Of a stretch of DNA of 64,000 nt, positions 35,982 through 44,639 are shown in pieces (within the stretch, counting starts at the first letter, position 1; every line of letters begins with the position of its first letter). Made by a program: the position numbers and the translations under genes. Origin of the DNA: Acidovorax delafieldii (GTDB lineage Bacteria > Pseudomonadota > Gammaproteobacteria > Burkholderiales > Burkholderiaceae_C); the NCBI GenBank assembly GCA_002377855.1, contig DFQQ01000030.1:62001-126000 (forward strand), given 5' to 3'. The notes under the pieces were generated by a model that saw nothing but the letters and a program-made list of their open reading frames with translations, had not been told where the DNA came from and made no database searches.

Positions 35982-37789
35982 CAATCTTCCACCTGCAAAA
36001 TGGCGAGAAACGCCTCTTGGGGCACTTCCACCGAACCAATCTGTTTCATCCGCTTCTTGCCCGCTTTCTGCTTTTCGAGCAGCTTGCGCTTGCGGGAGAT
36101 ATCACCCCCGTAGCATTTGGCCAGCACGTTCTTGCGCAGCGCCTTGATCGTTTCGCGCGCAATGATATTGGCGCCGATCGCCGCTTGGATCGCCACGTCG
36201 TACATCTGACGACTGATGATTTCGCGCATCTTGGCCACTACTGCCCGCCCCCGGTACTGGGACTGCGAACGGTGCACGATGATCGACAGCGCGTCGACCT
36301 TCTCACCATTGAGGAGGATATCCACCTTCACGACGTCGGAGGCGCGGTACTCCTTGAACTCATAGTCCATGGAGGCATAGCCCCGCGACACGGACTTCAG
36401 CTTGTCGAAGAAATCAAGCACGATTTCTCCGAGGGGCATTTCGTAGGTGAGCATCACCTGCCGGCCATGGTAGGCCATGTTCATCTGCACGCCGCGCTTT
36501 TGGTTGGCCAGCGTCATCACGGGCCCCACATAGTCCTGCGGCATATACAGGTGCACCGTCACGATAGGCTCGCGGATTTCCTCCAGACGGCCTTGGTCGG
36601 GCATCTTGGAGGGGTTTTCCACCATGATCACTTCGCCGTCGGCCTTGACTACTTGGTACACCACGCTCGGCGCCGTGGTGATAAGGTCTTGGTCAAACTC
36701 GCGCTCCAGGCGTTCCTGCACGATTTCCATGTGCAGCAACCCCAAGAACCCGCAGCGGAAGCCAAACCCCAGCGCCTGGCTGACCTCAGGTTCGTAATGC
36801 AGGGAAGCATCGTTGAGCTTGAGCTTCTCCAGCGCGTCGCGCAAAGAGTCGTACTCGCTGGCCTCGGTGGGGTACAGACCCGCAAAAACCTGTGGCTGAA
36901 TTTCCTTGAAACCCGGCAACGCCTCAGTAGCGGGCCCCGCATTGTTCGGTAGCTTTTTTTCCAAGGTGATGGTGTCACCCACTTTGGCCGCTTGCAGTTC
37001 CTTGATCCCGGCAATGATGTAGCCGACCTGTCCGGCTTCCAGCGCATCCAAGGGCAGATTGGCCGGCGTGAAGACGCCCAGATTGTCTGCGTTATACACA
37101 GCACCGGTAGCCATCATCTTGAAGCGTTCGCCCTTGGCCAAGCGCCCATCCACCACCCGCACCAGCATCACAACCCCGACATAGGGATCGAACCAGCTGT
37201 CGATGATCATGGCCCGCAAAGGTCCCGCCGGGTTGCCCTTGGGTGCGGGTACCTTTGCAACGATCAGCTCCAGAATTTCTTCAATGCCCATGCCGGTTTT
37301 GGCAGAGCACGGGATGGCATCGCCAGCATCGATACCGATCACGTCCTCAATCTCGGCTTTGGCGTTGTCGGGGTCCGCGTTGGGCAAGTCCATCTTGTTC
37401 AGGACCGGCAACACCTCCACCCCCAGCTCCAAAGCCGTGTAGCAGTTGGCCACCGTTTGGGCCTCTACCCCCTGGGACGCATCGACCACCAGCAGGGCAC
37501 CCTCACATGCAGAAAGCGAGCGGCTCACTTCATAAGAAAAGTCTACGTGTCCTGGTGTGTCGATGAGGTTGAGGTTGTATACCTGCCCATCCTTGGCCTT
37601 GTACTGCAGCGCTGCAGTTTGGGCTTTGATGGTTATCCCGCGCTCCTTCTCGATGTCCATCGAATCGAGAACCTGGGCCTCCATGTCGCGTTCAGCGAGT
37701 CCACCGCAGCGCTGTATGAGCCGATCTGCCAACGTCGACTTACCATGGTCGATGTGGGCAATGATGGAGAAATTTCTGATGTGATTCAT
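35981..37789 (-). CDS. lepA: Elongation factor 4 (LepA)
   Basis: A ribosome-associated GTPase related to EF-G, acting on stalled or assembling ribosomes. The 602-residue protein has G1 AHIDHGKST (about 11-19), the switch GITIKAQT, DTPGHVDFSYEVSRSL, NKMDLPNAD, and the LepA-specific C-terminal domain with GKKRMKQIGSVEVPQEAF. The start is ATG 37789; the TTG at 37792 would add one residue. It heads the lepA-lepB-DUF4845-rnc-era series. A strong terminator-like hairpin lies only ~43 bases upstream. Confidence 0.98.
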   Translation of the reverse strand: MNHIRNFSIIAHIDHGKSTLADRLIQRCGGLAERDMEAQVLDSMDIEKERGITIKAQTAALQYKAKDGQVYNLNLIDTPGHVDFSYEVSRSLSACEGALLVVDASQGVEAQTVANCYTALELGVEVLPVLNKMDLPNADPDNAKAEIEDVIGIDAGDAIPCSAKTGMGIEEILELIVAKVPAPKGNPAGPLRAMIIDSWFDPYVGVVMLVRVVDGRLAKGERFKMMATGAVYNADNLGVFTPANLPLDALEAGQVGYIIAGIKELQAAKVGDTITLEKKLPNNAGPATEALPGFKEIQPQVFAGLYPTEASEYDSLRDALEKLKLNDASLHYEPEVSQALGFGFRCGFLGLLHMEIVQERLEREFDQDLITTAPSVVYQVVKADGEVIMVENPSKMPDQGRLEEIREPIVTVHLYMPQDYVGPVMTLANQKRGVQMNMAYHGRQVMLTYEMPLGEIVLDFFDKLKSVSRGYASMDYEFKEYRASDVVKVDILLNGEKVDALSIIVHRSQSQYRGRAVVAKMREIISRQMYDVAIQAAIGANIIARETIKALRKNVLAKCYGGDISRKRKLLEKQKAGKKRMKQIGSVEVPQEAFLAILQVED

Positions 37790-37831
37790 CAACGAAAAGC
37801 GTCAAGTAATTGAAGGAAAACGGCGCGCACA

Positions 37832-37864
37832 AGAAAAAAGGGCGCGTCGAATGGCGACGCGCCC
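37832..37864 (-). terminator. Strong terminator hairpin just upstream of lepA
   Basis: GGGCGCGTCG (37840-37849) and CGACGCGCCC (37855-37864) form a perfect 10-bp stem with an AATGG loop. On the minus strand it is followed by TTTTTTCTT. It is about 360 bases beyond the mucD stop but only 43 from the lepA start, so it more likely ends a short upstream transcript than the mucD message. Confidence 0.85.
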
Positions 37865-37899
37865 CTGAACCAACAATCATTGGCAACTGCGATGGCTGG
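37832..37899 (-). ncRNA. Candidate small RNA or lepA attenuator leader
   Basis: On the minus strand a TACAAT box (37911-37906) would start transcription at about 37899. The transcript would run ~68 bases, include a small CCAAT/GTTGG hairpin and end at the strong terminator (37864-37832). No -35 box is convincing. It could be an independent small RNA or a premature-termination leader of lepA. Confidence 0.35.
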
Positions 37900-38225
37900 A
37901 CCCTCATTGTAGGCAAAAAGCCTAGGACAGAGGGTTGAAGCCAACGCATGCTGGGGTCGTTGCCGCTGTGCAACAGATCATTTACACACAAGTTATCCAC
38001 AAACCCTCGCGCAGGAAAACGCGATACGCATGGACCAAGGACGTGCATAAATGCCTCAACCGCAACGTGTAGTGAACAACAAAGCCCACTCTTAATGCAT
38101 CTAGCGGCTGGGAAACAGTCAGTATTCTATCGAAAACGGCAGATACACAAATTGGAAGTTTGCAACCACTAACTTCCCGTCCCTTCGGCAAACTGCAACG
38201 GACGCAGCGAGCGCACGGCTTCCTG
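37865..38225. promoter_or_regulatory. Non-coding region between mucD and lepA
   Basis: About 360 bases without a supported gene. It holds the TACAAT box (37911-37906, minus), a perfect DnaA-box-like TTATCCACA at 37993-38001 within the 14-base string also found upstream of dnaK, and is otherwise featureless to me. A 74-codon open frame at 37948-38172 has no recognisable features. Confidence 0.4.
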
Positions 38226-39689
38226 TCAACGGGCGGGGCGAATCAATGCGTACTGAGCCCATTCCCCTCGGCGATAGAGCACGCTCAAAGTCTTGCTCTT
38301 GTCAGCTTTGTTCATGACGGCCTCAAAGTCCTTGACGCTGAGCACTTCGGTATTTGCGACCGCCAAAATAACATCCCCTTCACGCAAGCCCGCACGTGCC
38401 GCGCTTTCAGACGCCGCGGTCACTACCACGCCCCCCTTGAGCTTGAGTTCCTTTTTCTGCGCGTCGGTCAGCTCTGTCACCGCAAGACCAACGTGCTGTC
38501 CCGCCGTTGATGGCTTGCCACGCTCCTCCCGCTCGGGGCTTTTCGCGGCGACCTTGTCTGGTTCGATCTCGGCAATCGTGACTGAAAGGTCACGGCTTTG
38601 GCCCCGGCGGAATACGGTCAGGCTGCTTTTGCTCCCCGGCTTGGTATTGCCCACCAGGCGAGGCAAGTCGGCCACCTTTTCAATGGGCTTGCCTTCAAAC
38701 TTGGTGATGATGTCGCCGGCCTCCACACCGGCCTTCTCTGCGGGAGAACCGGACTCGACGCCGGTGACCAGCGCACCCTGCGCCTTGCCCAGACCCAGTG
38801 ACTCGGCAACATCTTTTGTCACCGGCCCGATCTGCACGCCGATACGCCCGCGCGTCACGCGGCCGGCAGTGCGCAGCTGCTCGCTCACGCGGATGGCTTC
38901 GTCCATGGGAATGGCAAACGAGATCCCCATGAAACCACCTGAGCGAGAGTAGATCTGGCTGTTGATCCCCACGACTTCGCCGCGCATATTGATCAGGGGT
39001 CCACCCGAGTTGCCGGGATTGATGGCAACGTCCGTCTGGATAAACGGAAGGTAATCTCCGGTGTCACGCTGCTTGGCGCTGACGATCCCTGCGGTGACGG
39101 TGTTTTCCAGGCCGAAGGGCGAGCCGATCGCCATCACCCACTCGCCGGCTTTCAACCGCCCCACGTCGCCCACCTTCACGGCAGGCAAACCAGTGGCTTC
39201 AATTTTCACAACCGCCACGTCGGTCCGCTTGTCTGCGCCCACGATCTTGGCTTTGAATTCGCGCTTGTCGGTCAAAGTGACGATCACCTCGTCGGCTCCT
39301 TCAACCACATGAGCATTGGTCATGACAAAGCCGTCAGGCGTCAGAATGAACCCAGACCCCACTCCACGAGGCTGCTCCTCGGGCTGTTGCTGCGGGCGTT
39401 GTTGGCGAGGCACGTTGGGGATGGGAACCCCGAATCGGCGAAAGAACTCCGCCATTTCCTCATCCATGCCCGCTGCGCCGGCTCGGCCTGCGGCTTTTTC
39501 TGTCGTGCGGATATTGACCACCGACGGCCCCACCTGTTCCACCAGTTCCGTGAAATCAGGTAAACCGCGAACCACAGCAGATTGCGCCAACGCCACCGAC
39601 GGCGAAAAGGCACCCAGCCCGGCGATGCTGGTGAACGCTCCAGCCAGAGCAACAGAACGGAGCAATTTCCAATCCAGTAAGGACATCAT
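38226..39689 (-). CDS. mucD: Periplasmic serine protease of the DegP/HtrA family
   Basis: A trypsin-like periplasmic protease/chaperone in the sigma-E envelope stress pathway. The 487-residue protein has a signal peptide (about 1-36, ending SVALAQS), a catalytic triad H127 (NAHVVEG), D157 (KRTDVAVV) and S228 (NPGNSGGPL), and two PDZ domains (about 280-365 and 400-480). A Gln/Pro-rich loop (PRQQRPQQQPEEQPRG) lies before the histidine. The start is the first of two adjacent ATGs (39689) after GAGAGG. It follows rpoE-rseA-rseB as in other betaproteobacteria. Confidence 0.92.
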   Translation of the reverse strand: MMSLLDWKLLRSVALAGAFTSIAGLGAFSPSVALAQSAVVRGLPDFTELVEQVGPSVVNIRTTEKAAGRAGAAGMDEEMAEFFRRFGVPIPNVPRQQRPQQQPEEQPRGVGSGFILTPDGFVMTNAHVVEGADEVIVTLTDKREFKAKIVGADKRTDVAVVKIEATGLPAVKVGDVGRLKAGEWVMAIGSPFGLENTVTAGIVSAKQRDTGDYLPFIQTDVAINPGNSGGPLINMRGEVVGINSQIYSRSGGFMGISFAIPMDEAIRVSEQLRTAGRVTRGRIGVQIGPVTKDVAESLGLGKAQGALVTGVESGSPAEKAGVEAGDIITKFEGKPIEKVADLPRLVGNTKPGSKSSLTVFRRGQSRDLSVTIAEIEPDKVAAKSPEREERGKPSTAGQHVGLAVTELTDAQKKELKLKGGVVVTAASESAARAGLREGDVILAVANTEVLSVKDFEAVMNKADKSKTLSVLYRRGEWAQYALIRPAR

Positions 39690-39857
39690 TGACCTCTCAA
39701 AAACAGGTGACGTGGTGTAAGAAGAATGCTTCTGTGAAAAGCCGGGACGGGGATTGGTTCCCGATGAGCACCGAAGTTTTTGGTAAGAGTTGGGCAAGGC
39801 GCCCGTCATCGGCTTGGCCATCAGACGAAGCAGCCGCCTGCACTCGGGCCCGCGCAG

Positions 39858-40892
39858 TCAGCGCAATCGTTCCCAGGACTGAGAAAACAAGTGCAATGTT
39901 TTGCGTGGGACCTCGCCCACCACGGTGAGCCAAACGCCTTCTGCAGCCTTGCGACCCAACATATGGGTGGCTCCCATGCTGGCTTCCTGCAACTGCAACG
40001 CTGCATGCCTGCGTGGGTCCAGGGGCTCAAGGAATAAAGACACGGAAGCCAACCCGTCCGAATACGAGCACTGCAATACGCTGCGCACAGCCTCTGGCCC
40101 TGCCATGGACCGGCGGTAACACTGCACAGGCACAAACCCATCGACAGGTTGACGCAACACCCACCCTTCAGACTCGGCGGTTGTCTTGCGGACCTCATAG
40201 GAAATCGTCTCGAAGCCCGCAACGGCATCCATGGAACGGGAGAGCTCCTCAGCTTTCACCGGTGCGCTCCAGTCGATTTCGGAAAACGCGGCTTGCTCCA
40301 CCACCCGGCTGTCTGCGGCCAGCGTCTGCAGCTTCATGACCAAACCAGTCTCTTGGTCAGACCAGATCCGGTAACCCAGTCGCAAGTCGTCTTGGGGCCT
40401 GAACCAGAGCACGTCGGCATTTCGCCCAGCAACGCGATCGGCACCCAGCCTTTGAACAGAATAAAAATGCGACAACTTGGCGCCTGGCACCACCGCCGGT
40501 TGAGGGAACACTGCAAGGGCATCGGCCCTGTCAGTGCGCACAGTGCGTGACTGCCCAAGGAACGTTCGAATCTCACCATTGCGGCGGTAAACAACGCGCG
40601 GAACGCCTGTAAGCGACTCCACCTTTTCGATTTGGACATCCCCGTCACACGCGTGCGAAATGCGTGAACTCGACATTGCACCAGTGGCTGTGATCACCAC
40701 GAAGGTACCTACGTAGGGATTTCTGCACGCTGCCCCGCGCATGTGCGCTACCCACTGCGCCACATCGCGCACCGGCGCTTGAAGCACTGCGGATGGGGCC
40801 GGCTGCACACCGCCAGCATGCGCAGCAAGCCAAGCCAGCGCGCCAAGTCCAGCCGCGAGGGGCTTAATGAGGTGCCTGAATGCACCAGACAT
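39858..40892 (-). CDS. rseB: Sigma-E regulatory protein RseB/MucB
   Basis: A periplasmic protein that binds RseA and shields it from proteolysis until it senses mislocalised lipoproteins or lipopolysaccharide. The 344-residue protein has a signal segment (about 8-27), then the LolA-like N-terminal domain (YVGTFVVITATGAMSSSRISH by key residues; VVYRRNGEIRTFLG; DVLWFRPQDDLRLGYRIWSDQETGLVMKLQTL) and a smaller C-terminal domain. The start is ATG 40892; upstream in-frame ATGs exist. It follows rseA by 58 bases. Confidence 0.9.
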   Translation of the reverse strand: MSGAFRHLIKPLAAGLGALAWLAAHAGGVQPAPSAVLQAPVRDVAQWVAHMRGAACRNPYVGTFVVITATGAMSSSRISHACDGDVQIEKVESLTGVPRVVYRRNGEIRTFLGQSRTVRTDRADALAVFPQPAVVPGAKLSHFYSVQRLGADRVAGRNADVLWFRPQDDLRLGYRIWSDQETGLVMKLQTLAADSRVVEQAAFSEIDWSAPVKAEELSRSMDAVAGFETISYEVRKTTAESEGWVLRQPVDGFVPVQCYRRSMAGPEAVRSVLQCSYSDGLASVSLFLEPLDPRRHAALQLQEASMGATHMLGRKAAEGVWLTVVGEVPRKTLHLFSQSWERLR

Positions 40893-40950
40893 GGCTTGCC
40901 ATACACAGGCGCCCATCGGGAAGCCACTCTGGCGGCACGCCACCCGCCAA

Positions 40951-41550
40951 TTACCTGGAAGGCTCTTCAAAAGTTGCATTGCGCAAGAAACCTGCAGGCA
41001 TCTGGAGTGCGGACGTGCTGCCAAACTGCTTGTGCGCCTGTAGCAACTCGTCCAGACGGGGGTCGCGCAGCATCACGGGTTGGCCAGCGCCTTCGGAAAC
41101 CGCCAGTATCTCGGCAGGAGGCTGCACTGGAGCCGCTGCCAACTGTTTTCCGTCGCCTTGCAGAGCGGTCATTGAATTCCAACCGATGGCAGCCACCGCA
41201 GCCAATGAAGCAAACCCGGCCGCCATCTTCCAGCGAAACACCGATGCATTGGCCGCGGGGCGCTCAACCTTCACCGCAGAGAACTGGGCAGGTTCCATCG
41301 GCTGCGCTGCCAGCACGCGCGGCGCAGTTGGCTCCTGCGCGATCTGCTCACGCAAGCGAGTGAGCAGCGGGCTCTGGGCATGGGCCGCCAGCTCTGGCGA
41401 TCGAAGTACGTCACCCACCAAGTGGTACAGCTCCCACGTCGACTGCCCTTCATCTTTGGCGAAAGACAGCGCTTGAGCCAACGACCCACCGTCGAGTTCG
41501 CCATCCATCAACGCCGACAACTGCTCGCACTGCTTCAATTCTCTGTCCAT
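40951..41550 (-). CDS. rseA: Anti-sigma-E factor RseA
   Basis: A single-pass membrane protein that holds sigma-E inactive and is cleaved under envelope stress. The 199-residue protein has the cytoplasmic sigma-binding domain (EQLSALMDGELDGG and STWELYHLVGDVLRSPELA), one membrane helix (about 108-128, FASLAAVAAIGW) and a periplasmic tail that would contact RseB. ATG 41550 follows an AGGTG site. It follows rpoE by 60 bases, as expected for cotranscribed regulator and anti-sigma. Confidence 0.92.
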   Translation of the reverse strand: MDRELKQCEQLSALMDGELDGGSLAQALSFAKDEGQSTWELYHLVGDVLRSPELAAHAQSPLLTRLREQIAQEPTAPRVLAAQPMEPAQFSAVKVERPAANASVFRWKMAAGFASLAAVAAIGWNSMTALQGDGKQLAAAPVQPPAEILAVSEGAGQPVMLRDPRLDELLQAHKQFGSTSALQMPAGFLRNATFEEPSR

Positions 41551-41610
41551 GATGTCACCTGTCAAAACCGCACTCACACAAGATATGCCTTCGGCCATGG
41601 CGACCTGTCA

Positions 41611-42237
41611 TCACCACCGCTTCCCCGACTGGTTTTCCAGCAGGGGGCGCACTTTCGCTGAAATAGCCTCTCGGGCCCGAAAGATCCGGGAGCGCACCGT
41701 TCCGATAGGGCAATTCATCGCAATGGAAATCTCTTCGTAACTGAGGCCCTCAATCTCCCGCAGTGTCACGGCCTGCCTCAGATCGTCGGGTAGTGCCTCC
41801 ATCGCAGCGTTGACTACATGCGCAATCTCCTGAGCTGCCAACACTGTTTCCGGAGTTTCCTCGGTGGTTAGTTCATGATCGACCCGGGAAGTTTCATCTT
41901 CGTCGTCACTGCCGCGCATTGCGTTTTCAGAAATGACAGGGTTGCGCTTCATGTCCATCAACGCTTTTTTGGCGGTGTTCACCGCAATCCGGTAAAGCCA
42001 GGTGTAGAACTGCGCATCCCCCCGAAACTGATGAAGGGCACGGTACGCACGGATAAACGTTTCCTGGGCAATGTCCTGCACCAGATCAGAATCGCGCACC
42101 ATCCGGCCGATCAGACGTTCGATACGTCGCTGGTACTTGATGACCAGCAGTTCGTATGCTCGCTGATCACCCGCGACGGTGCGCTCTACCAAGTGCAAAT
42201 CGCTGTCGACGGGGGAAGAAGGCGGGGTTACAGTCAT
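41611..42237 (-). CDS. rpoE: RNA polymerase sigma factor RpoE (sigma-24)
   Basis: The extracytoplasmic-function sigma factor for envelope stress. The 208-residue protein has region 2 (YELLVIKYQRRIERLIGRMV, SDLVQDIAQETFIRAYRALHQF, YTWLYRIAVNTAKK) and region 4 (ALPDDLRQAVTLREIEGLSYEEISIAMNCPIGTVRSRIFRAREAI by key residues 150-194). ATG 42237 is chosen; an in-frame GTG at 42243 is close. It begins 20 bases after the YgfX-like gene, so the two are probably cotranscribed. Confidence 0.96.
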   Translation of the reverse strand: MTVTPPSSPVDSDLHLVERTVAGDQRAYELLVIKYQRRIERLIGRMVRDSDLVQDIAQETFIRAYRALHQFRGDAQFYTWLYRIAVNTAKKALMDMKRNPVISENAMRGSDDEDETSRVDHELTTEETPETVLAAQEIAHVVNAAMEALPDDLRQAVTLREIEGLSYEEISIAMNCPIGTVRSRIFRAREAISAKVRPLLENQSGKRW

Positions 42238-42257
42238 GGACACTCAGGAATCGCGCC

Positions 42258-42767
42258 TCAGGGTTCCCGGCCAGTGGCCGGAGTGGATGGGGAAGCCGGG
42301 GCGGCTGCCTGCATGGCGGGCGAATATACCGCACGGCGCAAATCGCCCCAGCGCTCAGGTTGACGAGAGCTCTCTAGCCAGAGCCACAAAGGGCGTTGGC
42401 CTTCACCGGATAAGGTGACCCACAGCTTGGTCTGCATGTCGAACAAGACGACAGGAGCCCGATGCACGGGGATATCCACAACCGCTTTATCAAGCCGCAT
42501 GGACCACCGCCGCCCATCCCATACCAAGTGACCCTGCGGCGAACGCCACCAATACGCCAGCGAGCACAACGAAGCTATTGCCCAACTCCCTATGGCGAAT
42601 CCGGCAACAACCGGGAAACTGTTCGCCTCCAGGCCCGAATTCCGGGTAAATGCGACCAGCCCGACCGCAGAGACCGCCCAGAGGAGTGCGCACACCCAGC
42701 CCAGGACAGCGCTGCGCGCGAACGGGTACTGCACGGCTGGGGGAGCAAACTTGGCTAGTGCGGTCAT
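42258..42767 (-). CDS. Small membrane protein, YgfX-like
   Basis: A 169-residue protein with two close hydrophobic segments (AVLGWVCALLWAVSAVGLVAF, about 19-39, and FPVVAGFAIGSWAIASLCSLAYW, about 50-72, by key residues), then a soluble domain with HLVWDGRRWSMRLD, VVLFDMQTKLWVTLS and LWLWLESS-WGDLRRAVYSP. The layout and aromatic pattern resemble the YgfX/CptA family, known in E. coli as a membrane toxin acting on cell division proteins. I cannot confirm the family by search. It is 20 bases upstream of rpoE. A short Ala/Pro tail ends the protein. Confidence 0.6.
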   Translation of the reverse strand: MTALAKFAPPAVQYPFARSAVLGWVCALLWAVSAVGLVAFTRNSGLEANSFPVVAGFAIGSWAIASLCSLAYWWRSPQGHLVWDGRRWSMRLDKAVVDIPVHRAPVVLFDMQTKLWVTLSGEGQRPLWLWLESSRQPERWGDLRRAVYSPAMQAAAPASPSTPATGREP

Positions 42768-43004
42768 CTCACAAAGGCCGCTGAAGGCGCGATGCCCTGA
42801 TTCCACCTCGTAAAGGGGTGGTGGAGCATAGTGGGCATCATGGCCGACATGCTCTAGCGTTGCACCTTCGAGGACGGAGCACCTTGGGGGCAGGCTGGTC
42901 GGGCGTACCCAGCAGAAGAAGACATGCGAGGACCGTTCCAAGCCAAGCCTGCAGCTCCGCCCTTATGCGCTGCCCTCGCGAAATTTAGCGTAGCGCTTAT
43001 ACCG

Positions 43005-44249
43005 TCACACCCGCTTGAACACCAGCGAGCCGTTTGTACCGCCAAAACCAAAGTTGTTTTTGAGAGCAATGTCTATCTTCATGTCGCGCGCCGTATTGGC
43101 GCAGTAATCCAGGTCGCATTCCGGATCCTGGTTGAAGAGATTGATCGTTGGCGGCGCCTTTTGATGATGGAGGGCCAGCACCGTGAACACGCTCTCGATG
43201 CCGCCTGCACCACCGAGCAAATGTCCGGTCATGGATTTGGTTGAGCTCACCACCGTGCGACGAGCATGGTCGCCCAACGCCGCCTTGATGGCGTTGGTCT
43301 CATTCAAGTCACCCAAAGGCGTTGAAGTGCCATGGGCGTTGAGATAGTCAACCTGATCGGCATTGATACCCGCGTTGCGCAAGGCGCTGATCATGGCCCG
43401 GCGAGGACCGTCCATGTTGGGGGCAGTCATATGCCCCGCATCGGCGCTCATACCAAAACCGCTGAGCTCGGCATAGATCTTTGCGCCCCGTGCCTTGGCG
43501 TGTTCGTACTCTTCAAGCACCATGACGCCAGCGCCTTCACCCAGGACGAAACCGTCACGATCCTTGTCCCAAGGGCGTGATGCAGTCTGGGGATCGTCGT
43601 TGCGGGTGGACAATGCCCGCATGGCGGCGAAACCGCCGATGCCCAGGGGGGAAACGGTGGATTCGGTGCCACCGGCGACCACCACGTCGGCGTCGCCATA
43701 TTCGATCATGCGTCCGCCTTCACCGATGCAATGCAAGCCAGTGGTGCATGCCGTCACCACTGACAGATTGGGGCCTTTGAAGCCAAAGCGCATGGAAACG
43801 TGACCGGCCACCATATTGATGATGGAAGCGGGCACAAAAAATGGGGTGATACGCCGAGCGCCACGGCTGGCGTACTCGACATGGGTGTTCTCGATCAGCG
43901 GCAGTCCGCCGATGCCGGAGCCAATCACACAGGCAATGCGGGTGGCCAACTCGTCGTCGAGTGCCTCGCCCGTGGGCAAGCCCGCATCCTGCACAGCCTG
44001 CGCTGCCGCTGCAATCCCAAAATGAATGAAGGAGTCCATCGCACGCGCATCTTTTGCGCTGATGTACGACTCCAGGTCAAATCCCTTGACCTCGCCTGCG
44101 ATTTTGCAGGCAAAGTTCGACGCATCGAACTTGGTGATGAGGTCAATGCCGGACTTTCCGGCGAGGATGTTGGCCCAGGCATCGGCCACCGTGTTACCCA
44201 CGGGGCTGACGCAACCCAGGCCGGTCACGACAACGCGACGACGGCTCAT
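43005..44249 (-). CDS. fabF: 3-oxoacyl-[acyl-carrier-protein] synthase II
   Basis: Condenses malonyl-ACP with acyl-ACP in fatty acid elongation. The 414-residue thiolase-fold enzyme has the nucleophilic cysteine in VVTACTTGLH (C168), and the histidines in NAHGTSTPLGD and KSMTGHLLGGAGG. NNFGFGGTNGSLVF at the end is typical. It follows acpP by 47 bases and closes the plsX-fabH-fabD-fabG-acpP-fabF series. The 237-bp gap to the next gene shows no terminator I can identify. Confidence 0.98.
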   Translation of the reverse strand: MSRRRVVVTGLGCVSPVGNTVADAWANILAGKSGIDLITKFDASNFACKIAGEVKGFDLESYISAKDARAMDSFIHFGIAAAAQAVQDAGLPTGEALDDELATRIACVIGSGIGGLPLIENTHVEYASRGARRITPFFVPASIINMVAGHVSMRFGFKGPNLSVVTACTTGLHCIGEGGRMIEYGDADVVVAGGTESTVSPLGIGGFAAMRALSTRNDDPQTASRPWDKDRDGFVLGEGAGVMVLEEYEHAKARGAKIYAELSGFGMSADAGHMTAPNMDGPRRAMISALRNAGINADQVDYLNAHGTSTPLGDLNETNAIKAALGDHARRTVVSSTKSMTGHLLGGAGGIESVFTVLALHHQKAPPTINLFNQDPECDLDYCANTARDMKIDIALKNNFGFGGTNGSLVFKRV

Positions 44250-44296
44250 GCGTGAAAACCTTCTACTGATCGCTTGAGTCAGGCGCAGGGCGCCGC

Positions 44297-44536
44297 TCAG
44301 GCCTTCTGGTGATTGTTGGCGTAGTCGATGGCGTTCTGCACCGTGGTGATCTTTTCCGCATCTTCGTCGGGGATCTCGATGCCGAACTCGTCTTCCAGTG
44401 CCATCACCAGCTCCACGGTGTCGAGGGAGTCAGCGCCGAGGTCGGCCACGAAGGACTTCTCGTTGGTGACTTGGGACTCTTCCACTCCGAGTTGTTCGGC
44501 AATGATTTTTTTGACGCGTGCTTCGATATCGCTCAT
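44297..44536 (-). CDS. acpP: Acyl carrier protein
   Basis: A 79-residue acidic protein that carries growing acyl chains on a phosphopantetheine arm. The attachment serine is S37 in DLGADSLDTVELVM. Helices IEARVKKIIAEQLGVEESQ and the C-terminal IDYANNHQKA are typical. It is between fabG and fabF. The arm is added by AcpS encoded at 30749-31171. Confidence 0.99.
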   Translation of the reverse strand: MSDIEARVKKIIAEQLGVEESQVTNEKSFVADLGADSLDTVELVMALEDEFGIEIPDEDAEKITTVQNAIDYANNHQKA

Positions 44537-44639
44537 GGTTTCCCTCTGGGGGTTGTGAATGAATCCGCGATTCTAGCCGCTAAGGAGATTCCCCCTTGGC
44601 AGCCCGCCGTCCGGATGAACCGGCGTTAACTTGACTCAA

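Noticed and set aside
37993..38001. TTATCCACA as part of a replication origin
   Set aside because: Only single boxes are present here and upstream of dnaK, with no cluster, AT-rich unwinding region, or dnaA/dnaN/gidA neighbours.
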